64,000 nucleotides of DNA, taken from Candidatus Villigracilis vicinus (GTDB lineage: Bacteria; Chloroflexota; Anaerolineae; Anaerolineales; Villigracilaceae). Shown piece after piece: positions 57,299 through 64,000 of this stretch. The notes below the pieces were generated by a model. That model worked only from the letters and a program-made list of their open reading frames with translations, had not been told where the DNA came from and did not search any database. Positions within the stretch are counted from its first letter, which is position 1. Each line of letters starts with the position of its first letter. The stretch lies in the NCBI GenBank assembly GCA_016721315.1, contig JADKIL010000013.1, forward strand, positions 62,001 through 126,000, given 5' to 3'. Made by a program: the position numbers and the translations under genes.

Positions 57299-58785
57299 CT
57301 ACACTAACTGTTCATAATTCTCGGGCAGCCAACAGCAGAGGACCAACTCTCTCGCGGCTTTGACCTCGTCCATGCGACCGAATTGCGTGGTGCTGGGTGC
57401 GTTGTGGAGCAGCTCGGGCTGGGTCTTGGCTTCTTCCGCGATGGCGATGAGCGCGTCGGCGAAACGGTCGAGGGTGTCTTTGTTCTCGGTCTCAGTCGGC
57501 TCGATCATCAAAGCTTCGTGAACAATGAGCGGGAAGTAGTTTGTAGGCGGATGGAACTTGTAATCCATCAGGCGCTTGGAGATATCCAGCGCGCGCACGT
57601 CGCTGCCTGCGAACTGCCCTTCCATCACGAACTCATGCATGCAGATACGGTCATACGGGATGTGATAGGTGTTGCGCAGACGGGCTTGCAAGTAGTTGGC
57701 GTTGAGCACCGCGTACTGAGAAACATCTTTCAAGCCATCGGGTCCGTGCATGGCGATGTAGGTGTACGAGCGGACAAGCCCGCCGCCGAAGTGACCATGG
57801 AAGGCTTTCATGCGACCGATGCTGTTCTTGGGGGTGACGAAACCATAGAGAGGCGCGGTCTCGTCGTCGCCTTCTTCGATGATGCCAACCAGGGGAGAGG
57901 GGAGGAAATCCACAAGGCGCTGGCTAACACCGACCGGACCAGAACCCGGTCCACCGCCACCATGCGGGACGGAGAAGGTCTTATGCAGGTTGAAATGCAT
58001 CACGTCAAAGCCGAGGTCGCCGGGGCGGACGATGCCGAGCAAGGCGTTGAGGTTCGCGCCGTCGCCGTACATCAAACCGCCGCAGTCCTTGACCATGTTT
58101 ACAACTTCTTCGATATGTTCATCGAACATGCCAAGGGTATTCGGGTTGGTAAGCATCATACCGACCACGGTATCGTCACAGGCGGCTTTGAGTTTTTCCA
58201 AGTCCACGTTACCGCGGGATCGGAGGGAATGGTGACGACTTGCATGCCAAGCATACCGACGGAAGCAGGGTTGGTTCCATGTGCCGCATCGGGTATGAGC
58301 ATCTTGGTGCGTTTGGTATCGCCACGCAGCTTGTGATACGCCGCCATCATCAACACGCCGGTGAATTCGCCATGCGCGCCAGCGGCAGGCTGAAGGGTCA
58401 CACCGGCAAAGCCGCTGATCTCTTTGAGCCATTCCTGCGTTTCAAACATCAAGGCGAGGTTGCCTTGCACGGTTTCGATGGGCTGCAAAGGATGAGTGTA
58501 AAGGAAGCCCGGCAGGCGGCAGGTGTCTTCGTTGATCTTCGGGTTGTACTTCATGGTGCAAGAACCCAATGGATAGAAGCCGCTGTCCACAGAGTAATTG
58601 AAACTGGAGAGTTTCATATAGTGACGTACAACGTCCACTTCGGCGAGTTCGGGCAGGGGCAAGTCAGAGCGAAGCAGATCATTGGAAGGCAGGGCAACTT
58701 CGGGCACGTCTGAGGCGGGCATGGTCACGCCGCGTCGCCCGGGAGAGGAGAGTTCAAAAATGGTGGGTTCGATCACGGTAGCCAT
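57299..58785 (-). CDS. gcvPB: Glycine dehydrogenase (decarboxylating) subunit 2, frameshifted
   Basis: Two overlapping frames (58156-58785 and the region below 58220 of 57299-58432) make one gcvPB of about 490 residues. The first frame reads to LGMQVVTIPSDP and then goes off frame. The second continues RGNVDLEKLKAACDD. One missing base at about 58212-58220 (CCCGCGG) accounts for the break. The PLP-lysine motif NLHKTFSVPHGGGGPG is intact in the second part, and LGSCTMKYNPKINE in the first. The start (58785) overlaps the gcvPA stop. An assembly error in a C-run is the simplest explanation. Confidence 0.88.
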
Positions 58786-60134
58786 TATTTCATCTCCTTA
58801 AGGATTTCGACGAGGGTGTCAATTTCATCTTTGCTGTTCATTTCGGTGACTGCCACAAGCAGATGATTCTTGAGCGAGGGGTAATCGTTGCCGAGGTCGT
58901 AGCCGCCGAGGATGCCATTATCGAGCAGGTACTGGTTGACTTCGCTGGCAGGCGTGGGGCAGCACAACACGAATTCATGGAAGAACGGGTCGGTGAAGCA
59001 CATGCCAAAGCCGTCGATCTTGCTGAGTTCGGTTGCGGCGTAATGCGCTTTTTGATAGCACAGGTTTGCAACTTCCTGCAGCCCGCTCTTGCCGAGCACT
59101 GACATATAAACCGAAGCAGCGAGCGCAAGCAAACCCTGGTTCGAGCAGATGTTTGAAGTGGCACGTTCGCGCTTGATATGTTGTTCACGTGCGGTCAGGG
59201 TCAACACATACGAGCGATTGCCGCGGTTATCCATGGTTTCGCCGATCAGACGCCCTGCCATTTTGTGAACGTAGGATTTCTTAGTGGTGAAGAAGCCGAG
59301 GTAGGGTCCGCCATACCAGAGCGGAATGCCAAATGGCTGTGCTTCGCCCACGACAATGTCTGCGCCCATTGAGGCGGGCGTCTTGAGCATGAGCAAGGCG
59401 GTGGGATTTGCCACGATGCAAACAAGCGCGCCCTTTGCATGGGCGTCGTCAATGAGCTTGGTGTAATCGTAAATGCGACCGAAGAAATCAGGATATTGCA
59501 CCACGACCAGCATGGTCTTGTCATCCACAAGCGACATCAACCCTTCGGGACCCGCTTCGAGATCTGCATTGGGGTCGTCTCCCGCTTCTTCAATTCCCAT
59601 CCCCTGCGAGTAGGTGCGAATCACTTCGCGGTACTGCGGGTGGACGGTGGGTGACATGACGACCTTCTTACGCTTGCCGCGGAACTGGGCAAAGGCAAGG
59701 TTCACGGCTTCGGCGGTGGCGGTTGCGCCATCGTAGTGAGATGCGTTGGAGACATCCATGCCGGTGAGGTTGGTCATCAACGATTGATATTCGAAGATAG
59801 CTTGCAGAGTCCCCTGCGAGATTTCAGGCTGATAGGGGGTGTAGGCGGTGTAGAACTCGCCGCGGCGCAGCATGTGATCTACAACTGACGGAATGTAGTG
59901 GTTGTATGCACCGGCACCGAGAAAGGAAATGAGATGATCGCGCACGTTCTCGTTCGTGGCTGCCATATCGCCCAGGTGAGCGGCGGCTTCCATTTCGGTA
60001 AGTGCGGGGGGAAGGTTCAACTCGGGAAAACGATGCGCGGCGGGAATCGCCTCAAAGAGATCATCAAGCGATTTTACGCCGACGGTCTCCAGCATCGCAT
60101 CCCGTTCTTTGGGACTGATCGGAATGTAAGTCAT
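58785..60134 (-). CDS. gcvPA: Glycine dehydrogenase (decarboxylating) subunit 1
   Basis: The 449-residue alpha subunit of the split P protein of the glycine cleavage system decarboxylates glycine together with GcvPB and passes aminomethyl to GcvH. Family motifs: FLGAGAYNHYIPSVVDHMLRRGEFYTAYTPYQPEISQGTLQ, MDVSNASHYDGATA and EAQPFGIPLWYGGPYLGFF. TAGAGGTAACCC precedes the ATG. It is separated from gcvH by a stable hairpin. Confidence 0.95.
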   Translation of the reverse strand: MTYIPISPKERDAMLETVGVKSLDDLFEAIPAAHRFPELNLPPALTEMEAAAHLGDMAATNENVRDHLISFLGAGAYNHYIPSVVDHMLRRGEFYTAYTPYQPEISQGTLQAIFEYQSLMTNLTGMDVSNASHYDGATATAEAVNLAFAQFRGKRKKVVMSPTVHPQYREVIRTYSQGMGIEEAGDDPNADLEAGPEGLMSLVDDKTMLVVVQYPDFFGRIYDYTKLIDDAHAKGALVCIVANPTALLMLKTPASMGADIVVGEAQPFGIPLWYGGPYLGFFTTKKSYVHKMAGRLIGETMDNRGNRSYVLTLTAREQHIKRERATSNICSNQGLLALAASVYMSVLGKSGLQEVANLCYQKAHYAATELSKIDGFGMCFTDPFFHEFVLCCPTPASEVNQYLLDNGILGGYDLGNDYPSLKNHLLVAVTEMNSKDEIDTLVEILKEMK

Positions 60135-60151
60135 GGGTTACCTCTAATAAT

Positions 60152-60179
60152 CGCAGGGACGAGGCACCTCGTCCCTGCG
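60152..60179 (-). other. Stable intercistronic hairpin between gcvH and gcvPA
   Basis: A 13-bp perfect stem CGCAGGGACGAGG/CCTCGTCCCTGCG encloses a 2-nt loop. No U-tract follows in the direction of transcription, so it is not an intrinsic terminator. It may protect the gcvH message or mark a processing site; it could also be a small dispersed repeat. Confidence 0.55.
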
Positions 60180-60185
60180 AAAAAA

Positions 60186-60563
60186 TTAATGCGCTCTTCC
60201 TGCACAATCAGCTTCATAGGCAGCTGCATCCATTAAACCATCTGCAGAGCCGCCTTCGATCTTGATCATCCAGGCATCACCGAAGGGATCACTATTGAGT
60301 GTTTCGGGTTTCTCAGAGAGTCCTTTATTCACAGCGCTGACCTTACCAGCCACAGGCGAGTAAATTTCAGCAGAAGCCTTCACCGATTCCACGGAGGCGA
60401 TGGCTTTGCCCACGGTCACTTCTTCGCCTTCATCCACAAGAATTTCAACAAAAACAATATCTGAAAGTTGATTCTGGGCAAAATCCGAAATACCTACAGC
60501 GCCAGTGGCAGGGTCAAACCATTCATCAGATTTAGCGTACTTGAGGTTGGCAGGTGTGTTCAT
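60186..60563 (-). CDS. gcvH: Glycine cleavage system H protein
   Basis: The 125-residue lipoyl carrier protein has the lipoyl-lysine motif SVESVKASAEIYSP, LSDIVFVEILVDEGEEV and the C-terminal WMIKIE strand. It shuttles aminomethyl and reducing equivalents among P, T and L proteins. The start at 60563 follows AGGAGACAACAA; the longer upstream frame belongs to the riboswitch leader. The gcvT gene is not in this window. Confidence 0.94.
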   Translation of the reverse strand: MNTPANLKYAKSDEWFDPATGAVGISDFAQNQLSDIVFVEILVDEGEEVTVGKAIASVESVKASAEIYSPVAGKVSAVNKGLSEKPETLNSDPFGDAWMIKIEGGSADGLMDAAAYEADCAGRAH

Positions 60564-60597
60564 TTGTTGTCTCCTATTTGGAAATAATTTTTGGCGA

Positions 60598-60843
60598 ATC
60601 AAAAGAGGACGCACGATTCCATAATCATGCGTCCTCTGTAATTGAACCTGAGAGATTAGTCTAGTTGTGTAGTTTTTGACTACCAAACTAACTTTACACC
60701 GTCGGTATCCTGTGAGTCGTTTCAACAGGAATTTTCCAGAGTGTCGTCGGTTACAGGGTCCTTTTGCCTGAGAGATTCATCTGGATTCGCCTTGTCTCCA
60801 GATTTGCACCTTCGGCGTCCTCTTACGGGGATCTCTTCCCTGT
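60598..60843 (-). promoter_or_regulatory. Tandem glycine riboswitch with terminator
   Basis: On the minus strand, aptamer 1 (about 60753-60843) is closed by ACAGGG/CCCTGT and has GGACGCCGAAGGTGCAA and CTCTCAGGCAAAAGGAC. Aptamer 2 (about 60636-60729) has ACCGACGGTGTAAAG and CTCTCAGGTTCAATTACAG. Both pairs are the conserved cores of glycine aptamers. A terminator (60604-60637, AGAGGACGCA...TGCGTCCTCT then TTT) follows before gcvH. High glycine should turn on the glycine cleavage genes. Confidence 0.9.
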
Positions 60844-60865
60844 GAACCGTTTAATTGTTATACAA

Positions 60866-60894
60866 ATTCTAAGGTCGAGAAGAGACAGAGTCAA
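60866..60894 (-). promoter_or_regulatory. Promoter of the glycine cleavage operon
   Basis: Minus strand: TTGACT (60889-60894), a 17-nt spacer, TAGAAT (60866-60871). The start near 60859 places the riboswitch at the 5' end of the RNA. Confidence 0.75.
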
Positions 60895-60910
60895 GGGGAA
60901 AATGTAACCT

Positions 60911-62239
60911 TTAAGGCTGAGATGTCCTTGGCTGCCGTTCGGCTTGCAGGTATTGTTGTAAAGTAGCGATCGTTTCCTGATATTGAGGGTCGGAGATCGC
61001 ATTATCCAGTTCAAATGGATCAAGGTTCAGGTCGTAGAACTCCGAAAGGTCATTCTCTGTTTCAATATAAATGTATTCTCCAGTATGAATGGCAGACCAG
61101 GCACCCCGGTCTGGCCAGGCTTCCAGCAAAATGTGATCACGCCAATCCGCTCCGCCTTGAAGCATATTGACCAATGAACGCCCATCCACAGAGTCCGGGA
61201 TGCGTGTTTCAGAAAGTTCATAAAGGGTTGGGGCAATATCGATATTAGCAACGATGCGGTCGTCCACATAAGGCGTGGGGACAAGCACCGGGTAACGAAT
61301 GGCAAACGGCACTTTGACAGATTCTTCATACGCGGTACTCTTCGAATCCAAACGGTGCTCACCCCAATGTTTACCGTTATCCGAAATAAAGATAATAACG
61401 GTGTTATCCAACTCGCCGGTTTCCTTCAACTTATTAATAATGTCCGGGATGGTACGGTCGAGCGCCATCAAGGTCAGGATCTGACGCCTGCGAGTGTTGT
61501 CGATCGAAGTAATATCTTTCTCTGTCAGCGGAGCCATATTTGAAATTGAAGCAGGTTTATCTTCTATGTCTGCTTCATTAAAACTTGCCGGACGATACGG
61601 CACCAGATCGGTTAAAAGTGCAGTATCCTCTTCGGCAGGAGTAAAAGGTGCATGTGGCGCATTAGGCGCATAAACAAGAAGGAAAGGTTTCGACTGTTGA
61701 CTGGCTTGGTCAAGAAACTCAAGACCAAAATCCCGAAAGAGATAGGTTGAATAGCCTGTATGTTTTGACCATGTCCCGTTCACATTCAAGTCTGGGTCAT
61801 AGTAGCTTTTCAGCGTACCACCCCAAAACGAAACCCAGAAATCATACTCAGGGCGGGCATCCCCTTTCCATGAGTTTAGATACTTCCCCACCAACCCTGT
61901 GTAATAACCGTTTCGCTGAATATCTTCCACCATAGTGCCAAACTCTAGCGGATCTTCATTGACATGCACCCAATGGTTATGCGCATACATACCTGTCAAG
62001 ATACTCGCCCGACTCGGGCAACAAAAAGGAGTCGTCACATAACCCTTTGAGAAGGTCACACCCTGATCAAAGATCAATTCCTGGGTGTTCGGCATATACT
62101 CCATCGTGTCATACCGCTGGTCATCTGTGATGATGATCAGAAAGTTTGGGCGTGTGTCATTAAAACGCGGAAGACCCTGACAAGCTGACATCACAGACAC
62201 CGCCAAGGCAAAGATTACAACGTAATATAACTTCTTCAT
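60911..62239 (-). CDS. Sulfatase lipoprotein
   Basis: The 442-residue protein has a lipoprotein signal (VMSAC, Cys20) and an alkaline-phosphatase-superfamily sulfatase domain. The active site C73-C-P-S-R77 is the formylglycine motif (C-x-P-S-R). Metal ligands D39-D40 lie in IIITDDQRYD, with further ligands in FISDNGKHWGEH. It hydrolyses sulfate esters, probably of polysaccharides or glycans, outside the membrane. A formylglycine-generating enzyme must be encoded elsewhere. The stop is 17 nt beyond the gcv promoter region on the same strand. Confidence 0.92.
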   Translation of the reverse strand: MKKLYYVVIFALAVSVMSACQGLPRFNDTRPNFLIIITDDQRYDTMEYMPNTQELIFDQGVTFSKGYVTTPFCCPSRASILTGMYAHNHWVHVNEDPLEFGTMVEDIQRNGYYTGLVGKYLNSWKGDARPEYDFWVSFWGGTLKSYYDPDLNVNGTWSKHTGYSTYLFRDFGLEFLDQASQQSKPFLLVYAPNAPHAPFTPAEEDTALLTDLVPYRPASFNEADIEDKPASISNMAPLTEKDITSIDNTRRRQILTLMALDRTIPDIINKLKETGELDNTVIIFISDNGKHWGEHRLDSKSTAYEESVKVPFAIRYPVLVPTPYVDDRIVANIDIAPTLYELSETRIPDSVDGRSLVNMLQGGADWRDHILLEAWPDRGAWSAIHTGEYIYIETENDLSEFYDLNLDPFELDNAISDPQYQETIATLQQYLQAERQPRTSQP

Positions 62240-63115
62240 TTACTTCCTTCTTTTGGGAGACGGTCCAGTCCGTTTTTGGGAAGCAGGCTCAGCTCGCCTT
62301 CTCGAGGCTGATTCGTTTCTCCTATTCGGAGTCGTATCGGTCGTCCGTTGCATGGGTCGCCTGGGCGGACGCGGCTTCATGGATTTCTGTTCCATCTTCG
62401 GGACATTTTCCCCTTTCAATTCCCGAATTTCATCCTCGGTCAAATATCGCCACTGACGGGGCTTGAGATCGCCAAGTTTCAAGGTACCGATCCGCAAACG
62501 GATAATTCTTACAACGGGCAAACCGAGCAATTTCCCGATCTCACGGATCTGACGCTTCTTGCCTTCCCCCATTACCACCCGGATCCACGCGCCTTTGCCG
62601 GAAGATGAAATAAAGTGGACATGTGCAGGCTGGGTACGGTCACCATCGGGAAGTACCACCCCTCTCCGCCAGGCATCGATCTGTTCGGTATCGGGGCGAC
62701 GTGCCACAAGGACGCGATATTCTTTCTCATGACCAAAACGCGGATGTGTGAGCTTATTTGTCAGCTCCCCATCATTGGTCATAAGGATCAAGCCTTCGGA
62801 ATCATAATCGAGACGCCCCACCGGATAAAGATGCCCCGGTACAGGGATCAGATCACGCACGGTCTGGCGGTCATCCGGACCCTCTGCAGCAGACAGCACA
62901 TTGCGTGGTTTGTATAAGGCAATATATGCCATCGTCTCAGGCTTGGCAAGCGCCTTACCGTCCACAGTGACACGGTCAACAGCAAGGTCAGCTTTCTGTC
63001 CCAACTCGGCGGGTTTCCCATTGACGAAGACGCGCCCTTCAATAATAAATTCTTCACAGGCGCGGCGCGAGCCATATCCAGCCTGGGCGAGCAATTTTTG
63101 TAAACGTTCCTGCAT
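62240..63115 (-). CDS. RsuA/RluB-family pseudouridine synthase
   Basis: The 291-residue protein has an N-terminal S4 RNA-binding domain (RLQKLLAQAGYGSRRACEEFIIEGRVFVNG) and a pseudouridine synthase domain with the catalytic GRLDYDSEGLILMTNDG motif. A basic Arg/Pro/Ser-rich C-terminal tail (about 235-291) probably binds rRNA. RluB-type enzymes modify U2605 of 23S rRNA. It starts 2 nt after scpB, so both are one unit. Upstream of the sulfatase gene there is no gap, so that gene may also be co-transcribed. Confidence 0.92.
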   Translation of the reverse strand: MQERLQKLLAQAGYGSRRACEEFIIEGRVFVNGKPAELGQKADLAVDRVTVDGKALAKPETMAYIALYKPRNVLSAAEGPDDRQTVRDLIPVPGHLYPVGRLDYDSEGLILMTNDGELTNKLTHPRFGHEKEYRVLVARRPDTEQIDAWRRGVVLPDGDRTQPAHVHFISSSGKGAWIRVVMGEGKKRQIREIGKLLGLPVVRIIRLRIGTLKLGDLKPRQWRYLTEDEIRELKGENVPKMEQKSMKPRPPRRPMQRTTDTTPNRRNESASRRRAEPASQKRTGPSPKRRK

Positions 63116-63117
63116 GT

Positions 63118-63687
63118 TTAGCCTTTCAATAACTCTGTCGGTTCCGGTTCAACTTCAATGGGTGCGGCAAGTGGCGGCAATTCCATAATCGAAGTCAACC
63201 CGAAATGTTGTAAAAATTCAGGCGTGGTCGAATACAAGATCGGACGCCCCGGACCCTCTGTTCGTCCAGATTCCTGGATCAAACCTTTGCTCAATAAACT
63301 CTTCATCATACCGTCACTATTCACGCCGCGGATCGAATCCACCTGCGGGCGCGTGACCGGCTGTTGGTACGCAATGATCGCCAGCGTCTCCAATGCGGCT
63401 CGACTGAGGTGTGTGATCGCCTCCAAGCCAAGAAACGTCTCGACCAAAGAAGCCAGTTCCGGAGCAGTCGTCAACTGCACGCGACCCGCATTGCGCTGCA
63501 AGCGCAAGCCGCGCGACTTTAATGCTTCTTCCAATTCTTTCAAGCCACGTTCCACCACCGAAGCCGTCACATCCAACGCCTGAGAAAGCTGCACCATCGG
63601 CACTGGCTCCGCCGAAACGAACAACATCGCCTCGATCTTCGCCGACAGGCTCAACTCTTCATTTGAAATGGATTGAGATTCGCTCAT
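63118..63687 (-). CDS. scpB: Segregation and condensation protein B
   Basis: The 189-residue protein has two winged helices: LSAKIEAMLFVSAEPVPMVQLSQAL and RAALETLAIIAYQQPVTRPQVDSIRGVNSDGMMKSLLSKGLI, the latter diagnostic of ScpB. It binds ScpA and SMC to organise the chromosome. The start at 63687 (MSESQ) is preferred over 63705. scpA is not visible; it may lie elsewhere. Confidence 0.93.
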   Translation of the reverse strand: MSESQSISNEELSLSAKIEAMLFVSAEPVPMVQLSQALDVTASVVERGLKELEEALKSRGLRLQRNAGRVQLTTAPELASLVETFLGLEAITHLSRAALETLAIIAYQQPVTRPQVDSIRGVNSDGMMKSLLSKGLIQESGRTEGPGRPILYSTTPEFLQHFGLTSIMELPPLAAPIEVEPEPTELLKG

Positions 63688-63695
63688 GCTATAAT
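63687..63695 (+). promoter_or_regulatory. Extended -10 promoter of the last lipoprotein gene
   Basis: TGCTATAAT is an exact extended -10 element, 32 nt before the ATG at 63728. It overlaps the start of scpB on the other strand. Confidence 0.55.
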
Positions 63696-63727
63696 TGCTC
63701 CGCATTCAATAGATTTATACATACAAA

Positions 63728-64000
63728 ATGAAACCAAATAATCACATCCAACTCTTCTTCATTATTCTTGTTGCCGCGTCGCTGGCTTGCTCCATCAACG
63801 TCGGTGGACCCGAGTATCCGGCACAGACAGTCCCTGCATCTGCCACCGATGCGCAAACCTTGCGCGATATGATCCAGCAGGCAATGGTCACTGGCGCAGA
63901 AACGGGCGTCATCACACTGCAGATCACAGAATCTCAACTCACCGGATACATCGCAGAAAAGATCGCCCTGCAAACCACCCCACCATTTACTGAGCCGCAG
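63728..64000 (+). CDS. Lipoprotein, truncated by the window end (partial)
   Basis: An open frame from ATG 63728 runs to the last base (91 codons). It begins with a signal peptide and lipobox SLAC (Cys about 21), followed by an acidic, Ala/Thr-rich segment with LRDMIQQAMVTG and SQLTGYIAEKIA. The family cannot be judged from this part. Confidence 0.75.
   Translation, partial: MKPNNHIQLFFIILVAASLACSINVGGPEYPAQTVPASATDAQTLRDMIQQAMVTGAETGVITLQITESQLTGYIAEKIALQTTPPFTEPQ

Noticed and set aside
57383..58336. 317-residue plus-strand ORF opposite gcvPB
   Set aside because: Shadow frame of gcvPB with biased Val/Gly/His/Asp composition and no motif.

Overview
The window (about 50% GC, dense genes on both strands, no phage or insertion sequence seen) looks like chromosomal DNA of an Anaerolineae-type Chloroflexota bacterium. 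This is an inference from several things: lipoproteins with Thr/Pro-rich linkers, a PD40-propeller pseudokinase and a TIR-WD40 receptor, a split FeoB, a mre/mrd/min/rodA cluster, glutaminyl-tRNA synthetase together with a tRNA-Gln, and gcvPA/gcvPB/gcvH under a tandem glycine riboswitch. Two genes carry single-base frameshifts in or next to short homopolymers, so some residual assembly error is likely.

Layout. 0-9 kb: small membrane protein, membrane pseudokinase, SET protein, phospholipase-D-like lipoprotein, fabD, TIR-WD40 receptor, rpmF. 9-15 kb: a coupled set of PP2C/SpoIIE phosphatase, filterless RCK channel and small P-loop protein, then secD-secF, a GH114-like lipoprotein and a LysE exporter. 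15-24 kb: PAS-GGDEF, a prolyl-tRNA editing protein, an iron operon (DtxR-FeoA-FeoB G domain-FeoB permease-FeoC), dienelactone hydrolase, and a redox locus (TlpA, a two-domain protein disulfide oxidoreductase with in-frame UGA, divergent ECF sigma and zinc anti-sigma). 24-29 kb: tRNA-Gln(CUG), glnS, small proteins, UbiB/AarF-like kinase. 29-36 kb: a heterodimeric ABC exporter behind an apparent leader-peptide attenuator, NTF2-like protein, rtcB, a nucleotidyl-cyclase-like protein, and three kinds of palindromic intergenic repeat. 36-45 kb: gltX, rodA, minE, minD, minC, mrdA, mreD, mreC and mreB, transcribed from mreB towards gltX. 45-52 kb: DegV, a Crp/Fnr regulator with DUF2892 and thioredoxin-DUF2892 genes, udk, cyclophilin, VTT protein, M20 peptidase, CBS-ACT protein. 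52-64 kb: DUF1786 protein, a Cys/His lipoprotein, methyltransferase, an uncharacterised DxD protein, DinB-like protein, glycine cleavage genes, sulfatase, RluB-type synthase, scpB and a truncated lipoprotein gene.

The two most striking observations are: (1) a probable selenoprotein at 22561-23229, where UGA replaces the first Cys of the second CxxC of a PDO-like protein and is followed by a correctly spaced SECIS-like hairpin; and (2) a 24-codon leader ORF with mutually exclusive hairpins and an intrinsic terminator upstream of an asymmetric ABC exporter, an arrangement like bmrB-bmrCD of Bacillus. Other notable items are a pseudokinase that has lost all its catalytic motifs, a K+-channel-like protein without a selectivity filter, probable leaderless promoters with TATAAT 6-7 nt before ATG, and a class-II-positioned palindrome downstream of the Crp/Fnr gene.
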